DNA of 64,000 nucleotides from Siphonodentalium dalli (lineage: Eukaryota > Mollusca > Scaphopoda > Gadilida > Siphonodentaliidae), in NCBI GenBank assembly GCA_032622095.1, contig CP136066.1, positions 188,454,716 through 188,518,715 of the forward strand, in the 5' to 3' direction. Of the stretch, positions 35,196 to 45,570 are shown one piece after another. The translations under genes and the position numbers were made by a program. The notes under the pieces were generated by a model. That model saw only the letters and a list, made by a program, of their open reading frames with translations. It was not told the origin of the DNA and did not search any database. Positions within the stretch are counted from its first letter, which is position 1, and each line of letters begins with the position of its first letter.

Positions 35196-36099
35196 TGTCG
35201 TGATGACCTTAGTTGCTGAAAGCGACATTAATCCCCAATCAATCAATCAATCACTCAATCATTTCCACTTAACCCATGGCTCAAATTCTTTCATTTGTAT
35301 AAATAGTGTTTTTAATGATACAATTTTTATAATTATTTCCATGCCAGTATTGGCTGCAGACACACGTACCACAGTAGCGATGGCATAGTAGGTGTGACAA
35401 TTTATTATGGTGGAGTTTGGTGACAATTGGTCATCATAATTAATATGCCATAGCAAATTAGCAAGCCATGTTGCCCTCTGCAAATTCTTACAATGAGTCT
35501 GCCAAGCTCTACCAGCGACGGTCGATCTCTCACTGGTGTATCTACCTGAATGTCTTGTCGCTGTTGTTCTTTACTCAACACACAGTGTTATAATTACTGT
35601 GCATGCTAACACACAAGCACTTGATAACTTAATGAATAACCCATTTCTGTCAACACCCATGATTGATCTTACTGAGAACAAATCGCCTGTGTATGTAAGT
35701 GAGTCAAACCTTATGCGTAGAAATAAACTGTCTTAAATTCATGATATGTTAGTCGATGAGGAATTGCCACGGTCAAACACAATTCTGGACGATCGATTAT
35801 GCAACTATATATATCGTAGCGAATACAATTTAGCAAAACGTAATGAGTAGAGATCAACCTTGGTGAAACGCAATTGGTTAATTGGTCGAGTCGACTCATT
35901 GTGGCGACTCCTATATAGATTCATGCATCATGTATACTGCTGATCTTTAATATCCCAAATTTGTCGGGAAACAAAATAGCATATGTAACAATACAATTTT
36001 ATTATTACTATCTACAGTATACTAAAGTATACGAATATCACAATATCAATGATAACATCGCATCTCTGTATATTATATGGAATGCCACCATATATCGAT

Positions 36100-36419
36100 A
36101 TCTAATTTATTATATGCCATTATAGACATTGACGTATAATTATAATTTGTAGATATATGACCTCTGTGATTGCAATCGCCATGCAATTTATTATATATAC
36201 ATGTGTATATGGGATAGTATTGACGTTATATATACACGTATATATAGTACAGTAATTGCTTCTAATTTCACACGATGCATTCGTGTCTGTTCTGATAACA
36301 TATACGTAACGCCTTATTATTCTTAATGTTTTTTGATTATGTAATTGTATATACATTGTACACTACGTCTCCCGTGTGTGGAGGAATAAACAATCTCTCT
36401 CTCTCTCTCTCTCTCTCTC
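36100..36419 (+). mobile_element. Probable 5'-truncated LINE tail with (TC)n end inside N2
   Basis: TTTTTTGATTATGTAATTG ... CCCGTGTGTGGAGGAATAAACAA is followed directly by 13 TC units (36394-36419). A T-rich, AATAAA-containing tail ending in a short tandem repeat is typical of mollusc LINE 3' ends. The left limit is a guess, and no reading frame remains. Confidence 0.45.
36394..36419 (+). repeat. (TC)13 microsatellite
   Basis: Uninterrupted TC repeat. Confidence 0.97.
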
Positions 36420-36506
36420 ATGTCGACCAATTGTTACCAAACTCCACCACAATACATTGTCACACCTACTCTGCCATCGCTACTGTGGTACGTGTGTCCG
36501 CAGCCA

Positions 36507-37470
36507 TTATGATGGATGTTATTATAGCACATATGTGGTGCAACTCATCATGCAAGTGTGTTTCGAATGACGTTTTCTCGAGAAATTGTCATTTTTTTTA
36601 TTTGCCTGTTGATCGGCAATAATATGATGACAAATTTATGTCAAATCGCGGGTGAGGCATTTGTTCCATAGACGAGTATTGACATGCATATAGCCTTCAC
36701 AGTTTGATGTGCATAAGTTGTTGCATGCGTTCCATATAAGCTTAGGCATATATATACACGCATACACCTACAGTTGCAATTACACATTTTATCCACAGCA
36801 AACGCCACATGGAATCCCATACACATACGAGTCTCGGGAAATCTCGCCTTGTCTCGTTCTTGTCACATGGCTAATACATCCCTTCTAATGACAAATTTTG
36901 CATAAGTTGTCAAGCGTTCGATAGAGATATGCGGGCCACCTACGGATCGACACAATAACAGCAATATGAAGTAAATGACAAATAGATGTATCATGTAGAG
37001 TGATGGCTGCCGCTGGTGCTGAAGGTCAGTGTACGGTGCGCCATTCGAGTACGCCCATTATGTGCACGACACGATTAGCCCATGAAAGATTACCCATCTT
37101 GAGGCTTTTTATGAGAAGTGGGGATGTATTACGTGAAACTGACATAATGTCGATTTCAGTCTTCATATGTCATACATATGACGGTGGACATATTGGATAA
37201 TTAATTAATTACATGAATTGAGTGGTGGTTGTCGATGTCTGTGATTTATATAAGTGACAAATCGCCCGGTTTCGGTGACAAGCGACCACTTTAGGTCTCA
37301 ATAACACGTCTATTAAACCAATGAAACCTCTTCGGACTCGGTAACTGTCAGACTTCACATTTTGATATCACACCATTCTAGCTCACATGTAGTGGTCGTT
37401 AAGGCTCTCGACTTTTTGAGTGTATATGTGCGGCCTGCGGTTTCGCGAGCGGAAAGAAATGGGTTTCATA
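36507..37470. other. No gene recognised
   Basis: ATGGCTGCCGCTGGTGCTG followed by AAG|GTCAGT near 37002-37028 would read as a minimal first exon (MAAAGAEG) with a splice donor. Nothing downstream supports it. Confidence 0.3.
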
Positions 37471-37477
37471 TTAGCGA

Positions 37478-37846
37478 GGTTTAGTAATGCTGAAGGGGTC
37501 ACTCTAACAAAAAAAGTAATGAATAGTACACACGTTTGGAAAAATGTGCTGAAGTATACACAGCTTTGGAAATCGCCCTCGAAATGAAGTTGTTTAGTTT
37601 TTGTGTCTGCCACGATTTATGCTAGAATTTTTTTTACGTTCAAATGAAAATTAGAATGAACTATAAACAAATTGCTGATGGGCACCAAACTTTCAGTAAC
37701 ACAGTTGATGTAACTGTTTCAGCGCCGATAACAAACCCTGTGTACCCTTCAACACATTTTCAAAACATGTGTACCTTCGGAACTGTTTTTGGTGATAATG
37801 ACCCCTTCAGCCTTAGTAATATCGTAATTGGTACAACTCAATAGTT
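37478..37846. mobile_element. Imperfect foldback, ~370 bp
   Basis: The left arm (TTTAGTAATGCTGAAGGGGTCA ... TACACACGTTTGG ... GAAGTATACACAG) pairs with the right arm (TGTGTACCCTTC ... CATGTGTACCTTC ... TGACCCCTTCAGCC). Arms are ~115 bp with ~115 bp between. A 66-codon frame in the right arm is incidental. No target duplication defined. Confidence 0.6.
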
Positions 37847-37901
37847 TATTTTGTTAAATCGAACAACAGGATTATACACCAACTCAATAATAAACACTTA
37901 A

Positions 37902-38329
37902 AGGCCCATTTAATATACGAGTCACTGATTTTTTTTTTTTATAGTGCCTTGATATTCGGCTTTAATAACAATCTGTGACATAAAATATTATTAAAACTAT
38001 CATTCATCGCCATTTAGAAAGCATGTGTCTCAGAAGGTGCCCATAGAATAAAATAAATAGCTGAAATCATAAAAACATTTCCCCCGTCTCGCTACCAGAT
38101 TACAACAGAATTCAAACTAAAATATAGAGTTATTCCCCTTCCATTGAAAATAATTGACTTTGCAGTACAATGTAGATGAAACGAAAGCACAAGAACACGT
38201 CGTACCTCAACAAAAACAACATGTTCGCAGTTTATTACAACGGATAAGTTGACAATACAATGTTTTGGAGCTTCCAATTTCAAATGGTATATAATATGGC
38301 ATATATTTTATATAAGGCTTTAATACTAA
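37902..38329 (-). mobile_element. R-family TTAA MITE, copy R1
   Basis: 428 bp between TTAA 37898-37901 and TTAA 38330-38333. The left end is AGGCCCATTTAATA; the right end in reverse complement is AGCCTTATATAAAA. It shares with R2, inverted, GAGCTTCCAATTTCAAATGG, ACATGTTCGCAGTTTATT, CAATACAATGTTTTGGAGC and GTTATTCCCCTTCCATTG. No coding content. Confidence 0.85.
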
Positions 38330-38589
38330 TAACAAATTGTCATTTCTGGACAAATAATACAACATAAAATAAAAAAAAGTTGTGAGCATATGTGATGAAT
38401 GAAATAAGACCTATTAGATTGTGAAATGTCAGAATCTTCTGAAGGTACATGTAATAGGCTAGTATATACTTAACCATACCCTGGCATTATAATATTGGGG
38501 CACTCACAGAGCTACATAAATATATTTAGTTTTTAATTTATAGAGTAGGTTGTATACTAACTCGTCATAATTGGTCCACCCTCACCATG

Positions 38590-38945
38590 CAGGCCTAAAA
38601 TATGGTGCTGGACATTTACATAAATAGGTCACAGAGGGTGCTTTTAGTGACGCTACACCGCACGGCGGGCTACCATACCAAATTCATCCCCTGGGGACCT
38701 CATTCCGCATGGCATCATCTGTTATGGGAGACACAGATTGAAGTTCCCAGGTGGCAAAGATGGTGATGGACACCCATTGGGCACCTCGATTATGCATTGT
38801 GTCGTCTGCCAATTTGGGAATATAGAGAAACTAAAACTAAAAAAAAAAAACAATCTTTCAAAATAACTTTGAAAATTTGATAATATGGATAAAGAAGATG
38901 AGGCCTAAGCAGAATGAGGTCCTCATAGGGTAAATTTAGTGTTCA
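38590..38945 (+). mobile_element. H-family MITE, copy H4 (right end truncated)
   Basis: Intact left end CAGGCCTAAAATATGGTGCTGG, left hairpin (AGTGACGCTACACCGCACGG, CGGGCTACCATACCAAATTC, CTGGGGACCTCATTCC), and a ~200-bp core shared with H1 and, inverted, H5 (GTTATGGGAGACACAG, GTTCCCAGGTGGC, AAGATGGTGATGG, CCCATTGGGCACC). The start of the right hairpin follows (AAGCAGAATGAGGTCC). It stops after GGTAAATTTAGTG. Confidence 0.85.
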
Positions 38946-39377
38946 CAATGGGGGTAATTCATGAATCTAAATTATGTGACATATTTTGAGAAGTACAATA
39001 TTTCTAAATTATTTTCAAGTTGAGCAGTTGAATCATCAAACTAATCACAAAAACTGAGATAAGATATTCTTATTTATTACACTCATTTGTTTGCTAGCTC
39101 TGAGTAGTTCATATACAATTCATATCGATTGGACAATCTTTAGGAAGCGTTGTTTTTGGATAAGTCTGGTAAATTGGGCAAAGGGTATATCTTTTCCGAA
39201 AAAAAATGAACCAAATGTTTGCAAAAGTTATGTCATGTGATCTTATAGCCTTTTAATGAATCAACCATAGCTTGCAGATGTAGCCATGTTTTGTTTTCAA
39301 TGTAAACACATTATACCTGTACTTTCGTTAACAGTTTCTGCCAATCGTTAGTTATTTTGTTGAAATTAAGTTACATA
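38946..39377. other. No gene recognised
   Basis: No supported features. Confidence 0.4.
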
Positions 39378-39381
39378 TTAA

Positions 39382-39840
39382 AGCCCCACTTAATTTTGCG
39401 AATCACATATCACATTATATACAACATATTCCATGTTATATTCCATTTGAAAGAGGAAGCTCCAACACATTGTATATTATTAACGTATCCGGTCGAATAA
39501 ACTGCGAACATGTTGTGTTTGATGTTCTGTTTCCGACGTGTGTTATGTGCTTAATTTCAATCTGGTCTGTACATGTACTGTCAGCGTATTATTCTCAATA
39601 GAAGGGGAATAACTATATCTCTTAGTTTGAATTCTGATGCATTCTGTGGTATAAATAACGGCGGAAGTCTTGGTGTTACTATGCGAATCTCTATCACTTG
39701 GTGGACACTCCTGGGCCACATTTGTTGCGTATATTCTTCTGGTATATATATATAGATGTTTGATTCCTCTTCCAAATAGTATACAATATGGAATGTGTTG
39801 TGTATAATGTGATCTTGGCATTCGAAAATAAAGTGGGCCT
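39382..39840 (+). mobile_element. R-family TTAA MITE, copy R2
   Basis: 459 bp between two exact TTAA sites (39378-39381 and 39841-39844). Ends AGCCCCACTTAATTTTGCGAA and TTCGAAAATAAAGTGGGCCT are inverted repeats that extend inward for ~80 bp (CACATTATATACAACATATTCC against GGAATGTGTTGTGTATAATGTG). The body matches R1. TTAA targeting is clear; the superfamily (Kolobok or piggyBac) is not. Confidence 0.9.
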
Positions 39841-39844
39841 TTAA

Positions 39845-40812
39845 CGGGGAAGCTGTGTATGCTTTTGAGCAACCTTCAATTTTCTTGGAATGACATGCCC
39901 CGATACATATATATTTGGTTTAAAAGTTACATATTGATAGGACACCCGTATACATAAGTTCACACGTATAGAACTGTCTCAGCTGCAGTCCGATTCTGCT
40001 CACATTTCTTGCCTTGTCTATTCCACTGCGATGAAAAATGACAACTCGAAAAGAAGTGATGCAACATCTGGACTATATCTTCACAGTTATATGGTATGTA
40101 CCTTGTTACGCCCTCTTATGGTGTATATTGGCAAACATATTTGACCCTGTCGTAGGTGGTGATGGACTAAATGTGATTAAAGCGTACTCGGTAATTGCGT
40201 ACATGAGTGGACAAAATGTCACTAGAAACGTACTCGGTATTTGCGTACTTGAACGTTGTAACGAATATCGACAATTTTGGCTTGATAATTATTCTGCATG
40301 CTATTTCATGCACTATTCAGACCACTATTTCAATGTAAATTAGAACAAATAACAAAGAAAAGATACATGCCCGCCGAAAACACTCCAAATGTCGTTTAAG
40401 AGAACGGAGAAACTAACAGTTTATTGTATTTGCCGCGATCTGGCAGCGCGTCAACATAATAACGTGTCAGTTTCTTTCGTCAAGGCGTTCGTCACTTTTT
40501 GGGCAATGTGTGTGTGGTTATAATTGGTGTATCAATGCAATGGCTGTTGCATGTTTGACGATGAACCTGTCAACCAATTGGACCGTATGTGCCCTTTGTG
40601 AACACATATCACACGTGACGTATGGTGTGTAAATATTTCATAATTATCATAACTTTAGTTTGGCACTTATGATTTTTTAAATGTTTTCACATGCTTTCTC
40701 ACCAAGCGCATCACACTATATACACATACAAAAAATACTACATAACCGTTACCTATATACAAGTTTCACAATCTCTACATAAATCTATTCGGCTCAGGAA
40801 AAGTATTGGTAA
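39845..40812. other. No gene recognised
   Basis: A 101-codon frame at 40038-40343 has a hydrophobic N-terminal part (IFTVIWYVPCYALLWCILAN) that could span a membrane. It has no recognisable family, and its length is within chance expectation. A short duplicated phrase CGTACTCGGTAATTGCGTAC / CGTACTCGGTATTTGCGTAC lies inside it. Confidence 0.3.
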
Positions 40813-40813
40813 A

Positions 40814-40882
40814 TGGGTACCGGTTTGGTGCCGGTCCGGCATCGGTATATCGGTACGGCACCAACCGGCACAAACCGGTACC
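40814..40882. repeat. GC-rich ACCGGT palindrome
   Basis: GGGTACCGGTTTGGTGCCGG pairs with CCGGCACAAACCGGTACC across a short centre containing ATCGGTATATCGGTAC. Short CCGG/CGGTAC words recur. It stands out by GC content from the flanks. It could be an extrudable cruciform or the tip of a foldback element. Confidence 0.7.
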
Positions 40883-41685
40883 TATCAGGCACCGTTCCGG
40901 CGCCTACATGTTTGCTGGGAAGCTTCAATATATTTTACATAGCCCAATAATATGATCTTGAGGGCGTTATCATTTCTGACTATGGTTTTCTTGTATATAT
41001 AGCTTTATAAATACTCGCCGGCACAACATAGCTGTAGCCTTGAGAGGAATAACACTTCAAATGACGTCATCGCTCTTAATATCGGAGAAAGCAGCAGATC
41101 GTCTTGAAAACGGATTCGTCATAATAAAATCGAAGACCAAAAACGGTGGCAACAAATCGGATGTAACTCATATTATCATGCATCTTAAGCAATGTTAACG
41201 ACACAGTAAAATGCAAAAATCAAATTGCCCGTGCGCCGTAGTTGAAACATTAATGTGATTTTGGGTGTATTAGCATTAATTGGGTTAGCTGACATTGGCT
41301 TTGTGCATTAAATTGGCAAATTAACGTCTGCGTGCGCACCTGCTCACCTAAGCAGCCAATCGGAGCTGATTTAATAAAGGGAGATAATGAAGTCGACAGA
41401 AAAGGTATCGATAAAATGACGTACTTGACCCGGCTATTAGAAAGAGAGAAATATAATTTACTCCGTTACTTTGTCGATAAAACGTGTGACGAGGCGCGTC
41501 TTCGATGAACTTGGATCCAGAAAATTGATGTTTGGGACGGATCGTGATATTCTGTGGCAAATTATATCTGCCACGACTGAGGTGTCCATCGACGTATTGT
41601 GACTCGTGTCGTTGTCAGTGAGTTCTAACCCCGCTGGGTAAGAAGTGACAAAAATGCAGTACATGGTTTGTCAGAATAGAGAGTA
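40883..41685. other. No gene recognised
   Basis: No supported features. Confidence 0.4.
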
Positions 41686-41689
41686 TTAA

Positions 41690-41895
41690 AGGTACTCAAT
41701 CCGACCAGACTGTCCCCATACCATCAAGATACAACAACAACAACAACAAAATTTCTTCAAACTACGCTTCAATTATCAGAATCGATCTATTGCAACAAAA
41801 TAATGCTAACCACCGTGAACGATGGTATCAAATTTCCCAAAACTTGTTATTTATCAACATTTATTGTCATCAAAATTTGGCCGTATTATAAGTAT
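41690..41895 (+). mobile_element. K-family TTAA MITE, copy K5 (left half)
   Basis: TTAA at 41686-41689, then AGGTACTCAATCCGACCAG, CAACAACAACAACAACAAAA, GAATCGATCTATTGCAAC, AATGCTAACCACCGTG and TTGTTATTTATCAACATTT, collinear with K4. It stops at GGCCGTATTATA; the right half is missing. Confidence 0.85.
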
Positions 41896-43082
41896 ACGGC
41901 GGTCGGCGGTTGTCATTTTTTTCACTTGATGTATTCAGTGAATGCATATATATATAAAGTGTGAATATAGATCAGTAACTGAGTAAGTGGACAGCAGACA
42001 AAACACATATTTCTGAATTCTTAGATTCCTTTTTTATTTTATTTTTGTACTATAAGACATTCTTGAATTGTAGATGTGTACATACTACATACACTTCAAC
42101 CTGGTAATAAACTGCTAAATAATAATTTTGTGTCTAAATCTATATGTTGTTTGGTAATGGATCCTCTATAGAACCCGATATTGGCCAATAACAATCGCAG
42201 CGCCGTTTGATTGCTGAATCATGTACAGCGTGTGAGGTCGACGCAATGTCGCTGCATTCTAAGGGTCAATGCGCACGCGCACAACTATTAACGTAATCAA
42301 TTGGCGAGACTCGTAAAAATGATTGGGATATAATATCAGGATATCCCGCCGAGAAAATGGTACATTTTACGACAATTAGTGGATTCCATATCTAAAATGA
42401 TGTCATCTCTTATCATTGCGCACAACTGGCACATATCGACAACCGAATCACAACTATTCTGCTTGTTAGCTGCCGCGGGATAAATCAATCCTCACGGTAT
42501 ATGTTCTACAGTTATCCTGTGACGTTTATCAGTGTAAGTCTCTGCAGTTCATTGATATCTCCGCGAATCAGCCATCCAAGGCACCGTGGTTGTTGGTTTT
42601 TTTTTCTTCGTTTCTTCAAAAGAGCAACCGTAAATACGTTTAAGTGAAACGATTCTCCGATAGAATCGAAACTGTTAACATGTCCGGATGATCTCAATGT
42701 CTGAGCGAGATGGTTTAAAATGGCAACACCTTTCGTAGATATAACAAAACTCGTGTATATATCCATCAATTCACAAGAGTTGTGTTCCAATTGCATGGTT
42801 TCGCCCAGCAAATGCGTTATCGGGTTGTTACATGGTGCATATCTATAGCGTCCGACATGTTGCTATATATACAATGGCTATTCGTCCTTGCTAAAGGACT
42901 AAGTGATACCGCGTAACTATGAAAGATGGTGTCACCCCACCCCCTGACTCGTGAATATCAGTTAACGGATGGAATGAATACTGAATAATAAGAAATATGC
43001 AATGAAGGACATACACTTCACACTTCCATCAGTGCCATCTATTTCCATCACTTTTCTCAATAGTATATATGCTGACAAACTG
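41896..43082. other. No gene recognised
   Basis: A minus-strand frame at 42512-42826 (about 105 codons from the upstream stop; LGETMQLEHNSCELMDIYTS ...) has protein-like composition but no recognised family and no splice signals that can be defended. Confidence 0.3.
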
Positions 43083-43102
43083 TATATATATATATATATA
43101 TA
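43083..43102 (+). repeat. (TA)n microsatellite
   Basis: TATATATA run of about 20 bases. Confidence 0.9.
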
Positions 43103-43802
43103 CCACATTAAGAGAAAAAGTCCGGATATCATACATGTTGCTATACATATTACTCTATTTTTCTACACAGTGATGACCTGAACATATATTAATCCGGCTT
43201 GCCGCCTGGCGATGACATGTAAGACACAGACCCGAATAACAGGCTCCCTCGTGGGATCCTCGTGTGCATGTTATACCAAACGGCGACAATGAAGTGAGCT
43301 CCCGTGGGGATGACCATATATCATCGGGGCCAATCCTGACGTGTATATATTACCAAACTCCAACAAACGCTATATAAGTAACTACCCCTCCCCAACAGAT
43401 CATGCTTGCTCATTTCAACCTCCGAACCTCTAATCTTGAGCTTCAACTAAACTCTGATACTCGGGTCGGTAAGCTATACCATTTGTATGCACTCTTAGAA
43501 CAAATGGGTAGACATTCTACACAATATGTTTTAATTTTGATCTTAAACAAAATCGTGTAGAAATGACACATGACATATGTGTCAGAGGAATTTTCTCTCA
43601 ACATTAAATATGAGTGAATATTTGAGTGTATCATAGTTATTAGATGAGGTGTGTTCTATTGGAGACACACAACTCGCAAAAGGCTATACTACAGAACAAA
43701 ACATTGGCAGCAGTTGTATATTTGTTATACACTGTGTTTGTGTCAAAACCCTACATCACATAATTTTAAAGTTGCTGCCAGATTTTAATATGGTAGCTTT
43801 TA

Positions 43803-44609
43803 CGAGGTTTGTGTCTCAAATATAACATATCTCATCTATTAACTATAATATACTCACATATTCACTCATATTCAGGGGTGTGTGTCTCAAATATAACATA
43901 TCTCATCTATTAACTATAATATACTCACATATTCACTCATATTCAGGGGTGTGTGTCTCAAATATAACATATCTCATCTATTAACTATAATATACTCACA
44001 TATTCACTCATATTCAGGGGTGTGTGTCTCAAATATAACATATCTCATCTGCTAACTATAATATACTCACATATTCACTCATATTCAGGGGTGTGTGTCT
44101 CAAATATAACATATCTCATCTGCTAACTATAATATACTCACATATTCACTCATATTCAGGGGTGTGTGTCTCAAATATAACATATCTCATCTATTAACTA
44201 TAATATACTCACATATTCACTCATATTCAGGGGTGTGTGTCTCAAATATAACATATCTCATCTGCTAACTATAATATACTCACATATTCACTCATATTCA
44301 GGGGTGTGTGTCTCAAATATAACATATCTCATCTATTAACTATAATATACTCACATATTCACATATTCAGGGGTGTGTGTCTCAAATATAACATATCTCA
44401 TCTATTAACTATAATATACTCACATATTCACTCATATTCAGGGGTGTGTGTCTCAAATATAACATATCTCATCTATTAACTATAATATACTCACATATTC
44501 ACTCATATTCAGGGGTGTGTGTCTCAAATATAACATATCTCATCTATTAACTATAATATACTCACATATTCACTCATATTCAGGGGTGTGTGTCTCAAAT
44601 ATAACATAT
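43803..44609 (+). repeat. 71-bp satellite, 11 units
   Basis: CAGGGGTGTGTGTCTC recurs at 43873, 43944, 44015, 44086, 44157, 44228, 44299, 44368, 44439, 44510 and 44581: period 71, with one 69-bp unit lacking CT. Units are near-identical apart from a CTATT/CTGCT variant. Each contains ATATAACATATCTCATCT and TAACTATAATATACTCAC. Confidence 0.97.
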
Positions 44610-45043
44610 CTCATCTATTAACTATAATATACTCACATATCTCATCTATTAACTATAATATACTCACATATCTCATCTACTAACTATAATATACTCACAT
44701 ATCTCATCTATTAACTATAATATACTCACATATCTCATCTACTAACTATAATATACTCACATATCTCATCTATTAACTATAATATACTCACATATCTCAT
44801 CTACTAACTATAATATACTCACATATCTCATCTACTAACTATAATATACTCACATATCTCATCTACTAACTATAATATACTCACATATCTCATCTATTAA
44901 CTATAATATACTCACATATCTCATCTACTAACTATAATATACTCACATATCTCATCTATTAACTATAATATACTCACATATCTCATCTACTAACTATAAT
45001 ATACTCACATATCTCATCTACTAACTATAATATACTCACATAT
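44610..45043 (+). repeat. 31-bp satellite, 14 units, derived from the 71-bp unit
   Basis: CTCATCTA recurs every 31 bp from 44610 to 45013. The 31-bp unit equals the 71-bp unit minus 40 bp between two ACATAT words, so it arose by deletion at that short repeat. CTATTAAC and CTACTAAC variants partly alternate, suggesting amplification of a 62-bp dimer. The array ends with one stretch of the original arm (TATTCACTCATATTC). Confidence 0.97.
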
Positions 45044-45197
45044 TCACTCATATTCAATGCTGAGAACATTCCACCGACACATATGTCATGTGTCATTCTA
45101 CACAATTCTGTTTAAGATCAAAATTAAAACAACATATTGTGTAGAATGTAAACACGTTTGTTCTAAGAGTGTACATACGGCTTGCAGATCATACTTA

Positions 45198-45570
45198 CAG
45201 TAATGCTCAAAGTAAGTGACCACTTAAGGGGGAGACGCACGTTTGCCCAAATTTTTTCCAATTTTGTGTGGGTCAGGTAATTTGGCAATATCTAGATAAA
45301 TCCACAACCGTATGCAATGGAACTTCACAGGGATGTAGAACACATATTGAGGAATGCATACCATGTATTAAAAGTTTTGAAATATGAACATCATAAGAGT
45401 AATGAAGAGAGATTTGTAACATTTTATAATAAGTTCACTTTAGGTACCGAGAACTTTTATCTACTTCCACTTTCATCGTTAAACTGTGGTGACAGATGTA
45501 GCATCATATCTGTTTTCCACGAGAGGAGCCGTCTTTCTGCAGAAGAAGGAACACCATTCTTATAAATGAA
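45198..45570 (+). repeat. Dispersed repeat W, copy W45 (with intact end)
   Basis: Preceded by TA (45196-45197). It begins CAGTAATGCTCAAAGTAAG, then TGACCACTTAAGGGGGAG, ACGCACGTTTGCCCAAA, later TTAGGTACCGAGAACTTTTA and CACGAGAGGAGCCG. Its first 30 bp resemble the M outer arm. In reverse complement W49 is collinear but is interrupted at CTTAAG. The 82-codon frame 45317-45565 lies inside the repeat and is not conserved. The far end is undefined. Confidence 0.75.

Larger units (their letters stand above)
35351..36506. mobile_element. N-family element, copy N2, with a secondary insertion
   Basis: The left arm TGGCTGCAGACACACG, GATGGCATAGTAGGTGTGAC and GGAGTTTGGTGACAATTGG matches N1. The right arm (from about 36423, GTCGACCAATTGTTACC ... 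CGTGTGTCCGCAGCCA) is its inverse. The core around 35740-35905 is the N1 core in opposite orientation. About 450 bp more than N1 is explained by a LINE-tail-like segment ending in (TC)n at 36419. No clear target duplication. Confidence 0.8.
43490..45171. mobile_element. S element: foldback MITE with one arm expanded into a satellite
   Basis: Outer ends CACTCTTAGAACAAA and TTTGTTCTAAGAGTG are inverts and continue as matching arms (ACATTCTACACAATATGTT, GATCTTAAACA, GACACATGACATATGTGTC) for ~115 bp. The left arm then continues with one copy of a 71-bp unit in inverted orientation (ATGAGTGAATATTTGAGTG ... GAGACACAC) and a ~120-bp core that also folds back (CTCGCAAAAGGCTA / TAGCTTTTACGAG; GGCAGCAG / TTGCTGCC). 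On the right the 71-bp unit is repeated in tandem. Flanks TATG/TACA do not give a clean duplication. Confidence 0.9.

Noticed and set aside
37002-37028. First coding exon MAAAGAEG with a GTCAGT donor
   Set aside because: Eight codons and a donor-like hexamer are too little; no acceptor or further exon could be identified.
40038-40343. Small membrane protein gene
   Set aside because: A single hydrophobic stretch in a 101-codon frame; no family, no upstream signals, and length within chance expectation.
43803-45043. CRISPR-like array (regular repeats)
   Set aside because: Units are contiguous tandem copies with no unique spacers, in animal-type DNA, and they derive from the arm of a MITE.
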